From the NCBI RefSeq assembly GCF_035222485.1, contig NW_026946671.1, positions 1,178,001 through 1,242,000 of the forward strand: 64,000 nucleotides of DNA, given 5' to 3'. Source of the DNA: Podospora pseudoanserina. Its lineage: Eukaryota > Ascomycota > Sordariomycetes > Sordariales > Podosporaceae. Positions 12,501 to 23,748 of the stretch are shown piece by piece. The stretch's first letter is position 1, and each line of letters starts with the position of its first letter. The translations under genes were made by a program, and so were the position numbers. The notes under the pieces are model-generated. The model was not told where the DNA came from, ran no database searches, and worked only from the letters and a program-made list of their open reading frames with translations.

Positions 12501-12540
12501 TGGGGAGGGAGAGGAGAGGGAGAGAAGAGATTATGATTGA
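9519..12540 (+). CDS. RBBP6-like RING/U-box protein with RGG and Arg-Asp repeat tail
   Basis: Four exons (9519-9565, 9634-10126, 10187-10463, 10547-12540) give 936 aa in frame. Cysteines at about residues 29, 32, 44-45, 50, 53, 61 and 64, followed by ADDCKAHKALRTTIKVF, form a RING/U-box most like that of RBBP6, which suggests an E3 ubiquitin ligase (inference). An acidic Glu/Ala/Pro linker follows, then a Met/Gly-rich segment with polyalanine, a Gly/Tyr/Arg (RGRGRGYGYGGGGYGRG) region, and a C-terminal RS/RD tail made of dozens of Arg-Asp and Arg-Glu dipeptides. Such tails are typical of splicing and 3'-end-processing factors. No DWNN domain or zinc knuckle is visible, so it is not a canonical Mpe1/RBBP6. 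The 60-nt intron 10127-10186 is a multiple of three and free of stops. Substrates are unknown. Confidence 0.8.
10643..10674 (+). repeat. (GCA)n microsatellite encoding polyalanine
   Basis: A run of GCA triplets within exon 4 of the RING/RD gene encodes a stretch of alanines. Length variation between strains is likely. Confidence 0.85.
11962..12150 (+). repeat. Arg-Asp / Arg-Glu coding minisatellite
   Basis: Degenerate tandem CGGGAT/AGGGAT/CGGGAC hexamers encode alternating Arg-Asp and Arg-Glu. The repetition keeps other frames open, which creates a long shadow frame over 11255-12550. Confidence 0.85.
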
Positions 12541-13593
12541 TGGGTGGTGAGATGCATGGTGTTGTAGGGTGGTTGTAGATTTACATAGGGGGGTTGTCAC
12601 TCGGAAATCAAAAGCGCCCTTTTTGTGAAGATGGTTTTTTGGGGCTGAAATGGAAAAGAGGATAAAAAACGATGTTCACGTTGGCATTGGTGGGGTGTTG
12701 TTTGGTGTATATAATATATGGTTGAGTGTGATGTATTTATAAGACTGGGGATCGGAGTATAATTGTGTCTTGTACCTACCGTCTTTATCAACGCTATCCA
12801 CAGAATGAAGGTGTTTCTATGCTTCAGGTTACTGTGTCCCTACCACGCCATCAGCTCGTGTTCTACTTAGCCAGTTGAGCACACTCAGTCGACCATGTTT
12901 TAGTTACGCCTTCATTCAGCCACACCAAAGGTTACCACAACCATGCTATTGAGGTGACAGTGATATGCAGGGTCGCAGCTTATTATACCGGCATTCATCA
13001 ACACAGATTTCCCAGTCAAGAAACACAGCCTGCATCATCCCTCCCTCACCGTCCAATCCCATGCCCAGCTCGCCCAGACATCATCGTCAACAAGCGTCCG
13101 CGTGGTCGGTTTTAGCACCCAGTGAGGTGTTAGTGGCGTGGAGATGGTGGCCCTCAAGGGGAAGCATTGGTTGACTTCCGGGCGGGAACTGCGGGGTTAG
13201 CTGACGCTTGTGCCCCCAAACGGGGGGCTTGTCTCCAACTGACAGCTCCCTATCGTGGTGGGGGTACATGGGTGCATGGGTACCTCTCTCCATATCACTT
13301 ACCGCATCTTGACAACCTCCGTTTGCCTCCGTACCATCTCTCTCTCTTCCCGTGTCCTACCACTAGATCTGCTGCCAACCCCTCCCTCGGGCGTGAACTT
13401 TAACGACAGCTCTTTCTGATGATGTCCAGCTTTATTCATTGACAACTGATTACACTGCAGTCAAAGAAGAAATATCAAAACATTTTACTACTTGTCTGTA
13501 AACCACACCGACCACTTTCAGCTCCTCTTCTCCATCTTATGTAACTTTCTTGCCTCACCCATACATTTCCATCCCATTATTCACGACACAGCG
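12541..13593. other. intergenic between RING/RD and septin-like genes
   Basis: Both flanking genes run rightward. The left part is the 3' UTR of the RING/RD gene, and the right part, rich in CT and CCTCC stretches, is the likely promoter and leader of the septin-like gene. The open frame immediately before 13594 is continuous with the septin-like gene but lacks an upstream ATG. No RNA gene or repeat seen. Confidence 0.5.
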
Positions 13594-16074
13594 ATGCGTC
13601 CGCTCCCCGGTGATGACGCCTTTGGTGGGCGTCCTCGGACCTCGACCATGGCGAGCGGCGACAGCGACACACCCGCCTTTTTGAACATGTCTTCTGCTGC
13701 TGCCGCTGCTGCTGCTCCGCAAATGACTTATTTCTTTGCTGATGAAGCTTCCATTGGGGATTCTTCGAACGCGAGACCACCTGCTTCGTTTCTTCATCAT
13801 CATCATCATCATCACAGGTCGAAGGATAGCAAGAGGTTCCCTTCGCTGGATCATCCTGATCATTATTCGCATCATACTCCCAAACAATATCCGCCACGCA
13901 GCTCACCAGCTGTTCAGTACGAAGACCGCGACGTCAGCGGCGGTAGAGCGATAAGCTCAAACTCAAACTCCAAAGGCAAAGCTGTGGTGGCTGCTGCTGA
14001 TAACACTGCTGTCAATTCCAAACCTAATGAGAGTGATGACCTGGCCACGCCTATGCCAGTGACCTCGGGCAATTTCCCAAAGTTATCATCACCCCATCCT
14101 CCACCGCCGTTATCGACTACTTCCAACTCCCGCCCTACCACCCCGTTTCTGTCCGCCGGTCCAGCTTCAACACTGGGAAGTATCTCTTCTCGACGAAACT
14201 CATTGTCCTTATCCTCCGCCCCGTCTGTTATCGGAACCGACTACGACGATCGTTTATACCCCGACGAAGACGAGCAACAATTGCAAGAGACAGAAATCAT
14301 GGAAAGCAGCGGGAGTGTGCCGCAGCTGGTTATGCCCAGTATCAAGATGCCTTCTCGACGGCCGTTTACCGAACAGGGGAAACAGATGGGTAGACTGAAG
14401 GTGTTGATTGCGGGGGATAGTGGTGTGGGAAAGACTAGTTTGATCAAGGCTGTGGTGCAGAGCTGTGAGAGTGTTGTGCATGTTGATTCGATTGTTGCTG
14501 GAGAAGGGAATGGGATGCTGAGGAGTTTGCCTGTGGGAGGCAGGAGGGGAAAGGGGAAGGGGAGTGGGGAGACGAGGGAGATTACCGAGGTTTGGGCTAG
14601 TACGAAGCCTTATCCTGAGTGGTGGAGTGAGGTAGAGGCGGGGGGTGGTGGGTTGGGGAGGAGGAAGAGCTTGGGGGATGAGGTGCTGGATAGGAATATT
14701 TGTTTTGTTGATACGATGGGGTATGGGTTTGGGAGTTCGGTGAGTTTTATGAGCGAGGGGGTGAGAATGGGGTTGGGATGAATGAGGGCTAATTTGTGAT
14801 GGCAGTCTATGGATACTATTACGCCGGTGACGGAGTATATTCAGGGTCATCTTCAGCGAATTAGTAGTGGTTCGTTGAGTGATGGGGATGTGTTGAGCAT
14901 GCTGGGTGGTGAGGGGGGTGTGCAGGTTGATGTGGTGTTTTATATGGTGTCGAACCGTGAGTAGAGGTCCTCGTTGTCTGGGGTCCTGTATATGCTGACT
15001 TCGATATTAGGCCTCCGCCCTGTTGATATTCACTACTTACGACAGCTCTCACCCTTGACCAACATCATTATCCTGTTGGCGCAAACTGACCTTATGTCTG
15101 CGGACCAGGTTGCCGCAAGCAAGGAGCAAATCTACAGCCAGCTGAAAGAGGCCAATATCCGCCTCTTCTCTTTCAACACAACCTCTTTCAATTCCGAGAA
15201 GCAAGGGGTATACGCCACATCCAGTGCCAACGGCTCAGACCACGACAACATGGACGCAAGCCTGCTCATGTCACCCGACTACGTCCAACCACTCTTCCCA
15301 ACTGAACTCGCCACCCTCGTCGAGCAAGTCTTCAACAAAGATGGCATCTCCCGCCTCCGTCACGCAGCCGCCCGTAAATACATCCAATGGCGAAAGACCC
15401 AGTCCCCAAGCTCACCATCGCTGTCACAGCGGTCCCTCCGCATGTCCAACTCTTTCAGCCAAAATTCTGTCTCTGGAAGCCAGATGCTCAACCCGCTTGG
15501 TAGCCCTCCATCGTACGCCCTAGCCAGAATCACAGACCACACCCAAAGAGAGGAACGCCTCGCCCAAGTCCGCTTTGCCAACTGGGCTGCTGACCTGCAG
15601 AAATCCATTGCCAACGAGAGGGCTCAGTATCTGGCCCTTGCCCGTGGTGACCGTGCCCTCTGGCTGACGGAACGGCTTAATGAGTGTATCCAAGAGGGGA
15701 GTCTAGTCCCAGTGAATAGTAGACAGCATACCCACCGCCACCGTGGAAGGAGTGGGAGTGATGGGTTAGAGTCACAGAGGTATAATAATGTGAGGAGACA
15801 GCAGCAAGTGAGGCAGGTGCATAGGGAGAGTAGTTTGAGGAAGGAACCAGAGGGGAAGCAACAGCAGCAGCAGCAGCAAAACTCGAATCATGACCCGTTG
15901 GGGTTGTTGGAAGTGGCGGCTGACTTGAGGAGGAAGGGGTTGGTTGTTTTGGAGGTGTTGGGGAGTATTGGGGTTTTGGGCGGGGTGGTGGTTTGGGTTG
16001 TTGATCGGTGGGTGCATGTGCAGGCTATTGGGTGGGTGTTGGGTGAGTGGGAGAGGTGGTGGGAGGGGAGGTGA
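13594..16074 (+). CDS. septin-type G-domain protein with C-terminal membrane segment
   Basis: Exons 13594-14739, 14806-14956 and 15011-16074 join in frame to 786 aa. Introns are 66 and 54 nt, and the first contains an in-frame stop. The first ~270 residues are low complexity: Ala and His runs and Ser/Pro-rich stretches. The septin/P-loop GTPase fold starts at GRLKVLIAGDSGVGKTS (P-loop near residue 275). FVDTMGYG near 374 is the G3 switch, and TNIIILLAQTD is a G4-like motif in place of the usual AKAD. The PVTEYIQGHL and HYLRQLSPLTNI segments resemble septin G domains. Near residue 740 a hydrophobic stretch (GLVVLEVLGSIGVLGGVVVWVV) predicts a C-terminal membrane anchor, which core septins lack. 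It belongs to the divergent septin-like G-domain proteins of filamentous fungi rather than the core CDC3/10/11/12 groups. Its cellular role is not established. Confidence 0.85.
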
Positions 16075-17145
16075 TTTAGGGTGGGAGGTGATGGGTGGGG
16101 AGGCTAGGGGTGATTTATGGGGGTTAAGGGGGTATATAATACAGATGGTACTATCTGAGAATGGGGCCATGTTTTTTGAAAGAATGGAGCATATGGGACT
16201 TGGGAGTAGGGGGTGTTGAGGGGGGTATATCATGTAATTTTTGGTTGGGGGTATACATAGTGAGAAAGAAATGGATATCTAAGTTTGTAAAGCCTCTTCC
16301 ACTGTGTTGAGCTGGGTGAGCGGGGACTTTTATCTTGTGGTCTGCTTTGGGGGAGCTTGGTCAAGTGTGTGAACTAGTGTGAGGTGTGTAGATGTGATGG
16401 TGTTGGAGAGTCACAGAAATGTAAGAACACAGAATGGCGGCCGTTTTGCTCACTGTAAAGGAATGTGTAGGAGCTTATGTGTGTATGTGATCGAGTGGTC
16501 TTGGTGGTCTTGTTCAGTTTGGCGGAGGGGAAGAGGCGCTGTTGTGGGAGGTAGGGGCTTACCAGCGCCCCGCTCTCTACCTTTTCATTCACCCTCCTTA
16601 TAATAAAAGGCCTTGAAAGAAAATTAATGAGCCTTTGAATTATCTTTCAAGGCGTTCGAACTATCTTTTAAGCCCTTCTAATTATCTTTTGAAGCCTCTT
16701 AACTATTTTCCTGACGTCTTTTGACTATCCTTTAAAGCCTATCAAATATCTTTTAACTCTTAATAATCATCCTTCGAAATATAGTTAAACTCTGTTTAAA
16801 GGGGGGGTGTTGGTTACAAAAATAGGGGGCTCCGTAAAGCTTCTTTCCAAAGTAATGGAGGCTGCCACGTGAAATTTGGGCCATGAAAGATTATCAACAA
16901 GCCTTCGGACACAATAAAACGCTTGTGGGTGGCGGTGACATGTATGTGTGTGATGGCGGCATCCAATAGGGCAGCTTCATTGCGGCTTCCTTCTCTGTTG
17001 AGAATGCCTAGCAGGCTCAGCCGCAGAGTCACACAAAGTGCTGAATTTGATGAGGCTGGCAGGCACGAAGCGGGGTTTTCCATTTTCGAAAACCACTTCC
17101 AAACTTTACAACTTCTCTGTTAGGATTTGCAAGTGTGTACTCAAC
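16075..17145. other. intergenic upstream of the NOD-like receptor
   Basis: It holds the septin-like gene's 3' UTR, then an AT-rich degenerate tandem array (16608-16790, listed separately), a short G run, and ~340 bp that must contain the NLR promoter, with a CCACGTGA site near 16865. No gene is supportable. Confidence 0.6.
16608..16790 (+). repeat. degenerate ~21-nt tandem repeat array, copy 1
   Basis: About seven imperfect units of ~21 nt follow a pattern close to AACTATCTTTTAAAGCCTCTT. Examples are GAACTATCTTTTAAGCCCTTC and GAAGCCTCTTAACTATTTTCC. The array ends with a distinctive AAATATCTTTTAAC unit. It lies ~360 bp before the NLR start and matches the array at 22107-22264 in sequence and orientation. 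Confidence 0.8.
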
Positions 17146-20100
17146 ATGGCTGCTATATCCAGAGACAAGATACCTGCTATTGGCCTGACCGTCATTCATG
17201 AGCCTGAGGGGGAGGCAAACTTGGAGTAAGTTGCTCTATTTCCAAGCACCTGTTCGCACATCATCGACGGCGGACCGATGAGCTGACATCCGCAAACAGT
17301 GTAGTCTTCGTACATGGGTTTACGGGCCATCCAGTGCGGACATGGACTCACAACGGAGGATCTGAACGACTGGATCAGGCTTCTGAGCCACCACCCAAAG
17401 CCAGAAAAGTTAACCTCTTCTCAAGGCCCCACGAACAAAAGAAATCGACTCCTTCTTCTGCCTCTGTATATTGGCCCCAAGACCTTCTTCCAAAGAACCT
17501 ACCGCATGCCCGGGTCGCCACCTTCGGTTACGATACCAATATCAGACATAGACATGTCGGTCCAGTGCTCAACAAAAGTACCATTTATGACATGGCGAAA
17601 GATTTCTTGTATCGACTCGAAGCCCTTCGCAGATCGAATAGCTCCAGGCCTCTCCTTTTCATCGCTCACAGCCTTGGCGGCATAATGGTCAAAGAGGCCT
17701 TGCGGCAAGCGTACAACAATCAGAACCGACATATTCAGCTTAGACAAACATTCGACTCGACCATTGGCATACTCTTCTTTGGGACACCTCACGGAGGCGC
17801 TGATCCACGTGGACTTGTCGTGGGAATTATCGAGAGACTTGCCAAAGGATTGGGATTCGAGGCTAACCAGCATGTTCTCAACACTTTGCTGCCGGATTCG
17901 GAGTGTAGGCAGCTGAGGGACGAGTTCAATCCGGTCCTTCAAGATCAAAACTGGATCATCTATTCGTTTCAAGAAGGGCTTGCACTGTCGGGTCTTGGAC
18001 AAAAGGTCGTGGAAAATAGTTCGTCATGCCTGAACTTCCCGAAGACTGAGATGACCATCTCAATTGGGAAGGACCACCGTGAAATGTGGTAAGTTCAAAC
18101 ATCCCTCTTTTGAGCGTTGCTGTTGCAGCCTGAAATTTAAGTTGACAGACCTAGTCGTTTTTCTAGCGTCTATGACCCCCAGTATCAAAAGGTGGCAGCA
18201 GCTCTGGATCGTATTGCGGAACAAGTCTCGGTGTCCCCATCAACATCTGACGTGGGATTGTCCGCCTCATTTCCTGATGAGCAAGAACCCGCGGAGGCGA
18301 TTTCGCTGGACCACCAGAGCATTCAAACACTGCTGGATTCGTTGAGATTTGAGCAGATCGACTCACGGCAGGAAAGCATTCGGGTGGCGCACAAAAACAC
18401 TTGCGTCTGGGTAACGAAAACACGAGAATACAAAGACTGGCTTGACATCAACAAGATGGAGGATCATCACGGCTTCCTTTGGATGAGAGGAAAAGCAGGA
18501 AGTGGAAAGTCAACTTTGATCAAATCGACCCTCAGAAGCTTTCAAAACTCCAAGAGCAGCAAGGGTACTACGGTCATCCACTTCTTCTTCAACGCGCGGG
18601 GTGCTGAGCTGGAGAAGACCACAAGAGGGATGTACCGGGCACTTCTTGTTCAACTACTGGAGATACTGCAGAAGAAAATGCCCCATTTTCAAAGGGATGT
18701 CTTCAAGTCGGCTGCTATCAAAACTTGGAATGTAAGAGAAGGTCGCGAGTGGTCCGTCGCAATTCTGGAAGAGCTTTTCGAAAACGCCATTTTGTCTATT
18801 GGTCAGGAAGAAGTGACATGCTTCATCGACGCGCTGGACGAATGTGATGACGAGCAGGTTGAGCCGATGATTCGACTTTTTGAGAGAATCGGCGAACAAG
18901 TTGTCTCCAATGGCCTGCGCTTTCGTATCTTCTTTTCTAGTCGACCTTATCCAGATATCTCACTGGACACCTGTCTCAACCTCTTGCTTGACGGACAGGA
19001 GGGGCATGTCAGAGATATCAAGACTTATATTCAGAAGGAATTGAGGGCTGGTGATCAGCAGACTAAGGATCAATTACTGTTGAGGGCATCAGGGATTTTC
19101 ATGTGGACTGTCCTGGTCGTGGACATCTTGAATAAGGAGAAGCGCAAAGGGACACCCAATCACTTAGTCACCAAAAAACTCAAAAAGATCCCAGGCGATC
19201 TATGGGAGCTGTTCAAAAGCATTTTGAATCGAGACCAGGAGGACAAAGACCAGCTCCTGCTTTGTATCCAGTGGCTATTGTTCACGCGAAAACCGTTGGG
19301 TCCGGAGGAGTTTTACCATGCTCTTCTTGCCGGGATTGAGACTGACGACGACTCAGTGTTTGAGGACAACTCAGAGTCCGACGACTACGAAGTGCTCGGG
19401 GAGAACTCTGATTCTGAGCACAGTCCAGGTTTTCATGTTCAGTCAGATCCAGACAAGGATTCACATTCCCTAGATGAAGGCACTTCTGCGACCGGGGATG
19501 CTTTGAGAGCCACAGTTCCTGATATCCCTAGATTCATTCGGAGTATTTCCAAGGGCCTTGCTGAGATCACACAGTCGAAGAAAGCCCCAGTTGTGCAGTT
19601 CATCCATGAATCGGTGCGAGATTTTCTTCTGAAAGAAGAAAAAAGGGGGGTGCGAGTGGTTTGGCCCGAGCTTGGCGACGATTTTGAGGCGCAAAGCCAT
19701 GATAGATTGAAGCAATGCTGTTTCCAGTACTATATGCGGAGCGACATTCTGACCATCCTCAGCGTTGGTTTCGACATTGCACTTCCCCAAGCTTCAGCTG
19801 AGGAAGGCCGTGCCCTCCGCGTGAAGGCTACAGAGACCTTTCCATTTCTAGGTTATGCTACCCTAAACGTCCTCTGGCATGCTGAATGTGCACAAACTGC
19901 TCAAGTTGGCGCTATTTCGCAACAAGGGTTCCTCAATAAAGACTTCGACTTACGGACATGGTTGCTGTTGCGAAATGTTCTGGAAGTACATGAGGCTCGC
20001 CGGTACAACTCCACATATACGGCCAGTCTGCTTTATGTGCTAGCAGAGCTCAACGTACCTGCCTTGATCAGAATATCTTTACCCAGCTCCAGTGGTACTG

Positions 20101-21611
20101 CCAGTATCATCACAGAAAAAGAGCGATATGGCTCACCTGTCCTTGCTGCGATAGTATCCCAGAGTCGGGGTGCAGTTGATGCCTTCGTGGATCATTTAGC
20201 AGCCCTCCAGCAGATTCCGCCATCGACTGTTGGTGGATGGAGATCAGAAACCGGAACACACTCGTCACTATCCACTATAGGTTTTCGGTTTTCGCAGAAG
20301 AGGGTTCTTTTATCATATGCTGCGGAATATGGGGACGTGGCACTTTGCCATCTTGTTGGCAGGATTCTTGGCCACGAGGAGGTCAACAAGCGCGACCAGG
20401 AGGGAAGAACGCCGCTATGGTATGCCGCTCTGGGGGGACACAGCGATGTTGCGAAGGTTCTCTGTCAAGAAGGAGCAGACCCCAACATTGTTGAAAAGAA
20501 CAATATCTCGCCTCTTTTATCTGCAGCCAACAAAGGACATCTGAAGGTTGTGGAATGCCTCTATCGGGAAGGTGCCAATATTGAAGCAAGTTATAATTTT
20601 GGCACAACGCCTATCTCACGTGCATCTAAGGCAGGGCATGTCGACATTGTGAAGTTCCTCTGTGAGAAGGGTGCAGATATCAACAAACCCGACAGCACGA
20701 AGAGAGGGCCTATTTCATACGCGTCTGAAGGAGGCCACACGGCTATTGTGTCATTTCTTGTTCGAGAAGGGGCTGACTTATATGCCAAGGATGTCCATCA
20801 GAACATACCTGCAGTGTACGCTGTCAAGAAGGGCCATATGGATTGTCTCAAGATTCTTGTTAGCAGCGACTCTGATTTTGAAGCGAAGAATAAGTGGGGA
20901 GAAACGATGCTGATGATGGCGGTTAAAGGGGGTAACCAGAAGATGGTTGAGTGGCTTCTTGAGCATGGAGCCAGTGCCATCAATCTTCGAGATGAAAGAG
21001 GGCGGACGCCTTTTAGCTACGCTGTTGTTTCTTATAAAGGTCAGGACATGGTGAAGTTTCTGCTCTCTACAGGAAAGGTTGAGATTGACTCTAAGGACAA
21101 TAACGGACGCACGCCACTTAGCTGTGCTGTTACCCATTGGGGAAATAATCGCAGCTTAAAACTTCTCCTAGGGACTGGGAATGTTGACATAAATTCCAAA
21201 GACGATGGTGGGCGGTCGCCATTGAGTTGGGCGGCGGGGAGCGAGGCTTATGACTGTGTAAAAGAGCTTCTTTTGGTTGGCACAGTGGATGTGGACGCAA
21301 GGGATTTGCAAGGCCGTACACCACTTGTACACGCCTTGGATTATCTACTACCGAATCTATCGAATAAGTTCACTAGGACAAATGTATTTAGATCCATCAC
21401 TGCCTTTCTCGAGACTGGTAGAGTCAACGTTCATCTGACAGATAACCGGGACCGCACAGCGCTTGATATCGCCGCCGCGATTGACGGAAAGGGCACAAGC
21501 CGTGAATGGAGACATCGCTGGTGGAGAAAAGGAAACAGTGTCGTTAAAATGTTGCAAGATTATAAAGAAGGAAGGTTCAGCGGTCTGCCAAATCCGGAGC
21601 TGCTTGACTGA
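17146..21611 (+). CDS. NOD-like receptor: sesB-type hydrolase, NACHT, ankyrin repeats
   Basis: Exons 17146-17225, 17300-18088 and 18155-21611 join to 1441 aa. The second junction is chosen to give the family phrase MCRFSS. Residues ~28-300 are a sesB-like alpha/beta hydrolase with VVFVHGFTGHP, nucleophile motif AHSLGG (Ser ~151) and FFGTPHGGADP. The NACHT NTPase has Walker A GKAGSGKST (~402-409) and Walker B CFIDALDECDD (~512-522). An acidic Ser-rich insert lies near 685-740. About twelve divergent ankyrin repeats span ~1005-1430. Fungal NLRs of this design are thought to act in heterokaryon incompatibility or sensing of foreign organisms, with the N-terminal domain as effector (known for the class; specificity here unknown). 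The frame is intact, with catalytic and nucleotide-binding motifs present. It stands alone between two repeat arrays, with no obvious partner gene. Confidence 0.92.
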
Positions 21612-21986
21612 TGATGGCCACTATTACGGAGGTATGGCTAAGTTGTTTCTTAGGGTATTTACTTTTATTCGTCGTAAACCATCATAGGACATGCTCAAAT
21701 AATACCAGACCGATCTTTTTGAAGTACCTTAAATGTCCTCGATGACTTTGGGAAGACAAATACTTTTTGCAATTTCTTTTCATGAATATACACTATAATA
21801 ATAGTTCCAGGATGCAAGAGGGCTAAATGTATAGATTGTAGCAATAGTGAGCTGATATGTCCTGCATTTCAGGAAGACAACTCTGAGGAAAAGCATTGAT
21901 GACGGGAATGCCCACATAGGTAACTACTTCACTGCATAAAGAGCTATGTGTGTCGAGTGTTTCGGGTCTGTCTACCTAGACAGCTA

Positions 21987-22008
21987 ATAGGTACATTATG
22001 GTACCTAT
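21987..22008. repeat. 8-bp perfect inverted repeat with 6-nt loop
   Basis: ATAGGTAC and GTACCTAT face each other across ATTATG, about 100 bp before repeat array copy 2. It could form a small hairpin. The core GGTACC recurs as a palindrome elsewhere in the window. Confidence 0.75.
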
Positions 22009-22106
22009 GCAATTATACTTATCATATTAATGTTGGGTGGTGCTTTGAAATCGCAGAGAAAGGCGGCAGAATAGTGGTGCACATCTCTCCTATGACTGTA
22101 GCAAGC

Positions 22107-22264
22107 GGCTTTCAAATTATCTTTTCAGGCCTCTCAACTATCTTTTAAAGCCTTTTAAAGCCCTTTAACTATGTTTTAAGGCCTCTTAACCATGTTTTAA
22201 GGCATCCTAACTATGTTTTAAAGCCTCTTTACTATTTTTAAGGCTTATTAAATATCTTTTAACC
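22107..22264 (+). repeat. degenerate ~21-nt tandem repeat array, copy 2
   Basis: Seven or eight imperfect units, such as CTCTCAACTATCTTTTAAAGC, CCCTTTAACTATGTTTTAAGG and CCTCTTAACCATGTTTTAAGG, end in ATTAAATATCTTTTAACC. Consensus and terminal unit match copy 1 in the same orientation, on the other side of the NLR gene. Confidence 0.85.
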
Positions 22265-23730
22265 TTCCCCTCTTAACTGCAACGAGAGGAGCAGCCGGTA
22301 GGTCATGTCCCATATCTCCCGAGTAAAAATAGTAGTCTGATATTGTTGATCTCTGAAGAATCTCTTTACAAAGCTTTGGTCGGTTGCACCACAATTATTC
22401 CCTGTATGAGCTGCCCTTGACACATGTCGTAGGCGGGTAGTGATCGTGGGTTTTCCGGACCTAACCCCGGCCACATAGAGGATGTATATCATGCTGCTGC
22501 TGGTAGATAAATTTGGGTTGGTGTTTGGTTGGTGGGTGTTGCTAGTAATGGAAGATAATAGAGGGGGGTAAGGGGGGAGAGCTGGATTGGAAAGGGGTAG
22601 AGAAGATTAGACATGATGGGGGCAGTTGTGTGCTATCCATTTATGGATTGGGGGTCGACTTGCTATGTTATCGTGGGGACTAGCTGAGATTTAGAATCGA
22701 TATGAGTTTTGTAGTAGAGCCAGTGTCCCGGTCGTGACCTTGATTAGAACTGTTATTATTATTTATGAGTAGATTTTGGTTATCCCAAGGAAAGGTTTGA
22801 GATATGAGATGCTCGATAGGACGAGGAATATCGTGATGAGTAATGTAAAGCTTAGTCATTTGTATCGTTAAGTGGACATACATTCCCCTTACATAACAAG
22901 GTCAGCCCAACCGTTGTCACAAACACTCACCACTTAGTCACCCAACACTCCTCCATACCTGAGGTAATCAAACTGCTTTCATAATCACTTCACTTACCAG
23001 CAATCCGAGCGTCATATGCAAGGCTCGTACACCAATAAGCAGACATGTAGAGCCCTACAATACAGAAATTCCACAGCAGTGTCCCCCCTATCCCCCCCCC
23101 AATCACCTCCCTCGGTATTCTTTCCCTCCCCAGCCAGCCACCAGACACCTCCCCGGAGCTGACCTGTGCATGATTTTCATTCCAGCCACATCCCCCCCTC
23201 GTTCCTGACCCAGAACGCCGGACCGGATGTTGAACACGACACCACTCACGCATCGGATCGCATCCGTGGTGAAACAACCTCTCCCTTACCTCTCACCTCT
23301 CACCACTCCACTATCAGCACTTTCAGCCTTTGTTACATTCCAGTCATCCTCACTGTCCCAAAACAGCACCATGATTCAACCCCATTTCGGCAACCCCTAA
23401 AATGTCAAACCCCGGAACCGACAGTTCCCAGACCTTCTTCGCCCACGCATGCATGGAAGCATTCCAAACCTTCCACCCACCTTCCAAATACGACAGTAGG
23501 TAGGTACGCAGTGGCGCGGCACCGACAGACTGGCACGCTGTCACTCGCGGTATTACCGTCTGCCCGTCCGCCGACCGAGATCCGTGGGGGGAATAGAAAA
23601 AGCGGCTGCTGGCCTGAGGTCTCCCGTCCAGCGATTGGTTGGGTTCCGAGGCACAGCACTGCCTTACTGTGACATTACGATGCTGCAACCGCGGGCAGCG
23701 CGCGCAGGCGGTAGGGATGGGCAACGAGAG

Positions 23731-23748
23731 AGAGAGAGAGAGAGAGTA
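23731..23748. repeat. (AG)n microsatellite
   Basis: A simple AG dinucleotide run in intergenic DNA. Confidence 0.8.

Noticed and set aside
11255-12550. 431-codon plus-strand frame overlapping the RING/RD gene
   Set aside because: It is a shadow frame kept open by the repetitive Arg-Asp coding sequence; composition is Ile/Gly/Arg repeats with no domain.
17499-18002. 167-codon minus-strand frame inside the NLR
   Set aside because: Lies opposite the sesB-like hydrolase exon, which has clear motifs; no support of its own.
16608-22264. CRISPR-like array
   Set aside because: Units are imperfect, directly abutting, lack spacers, and the genome is eukaryotic.
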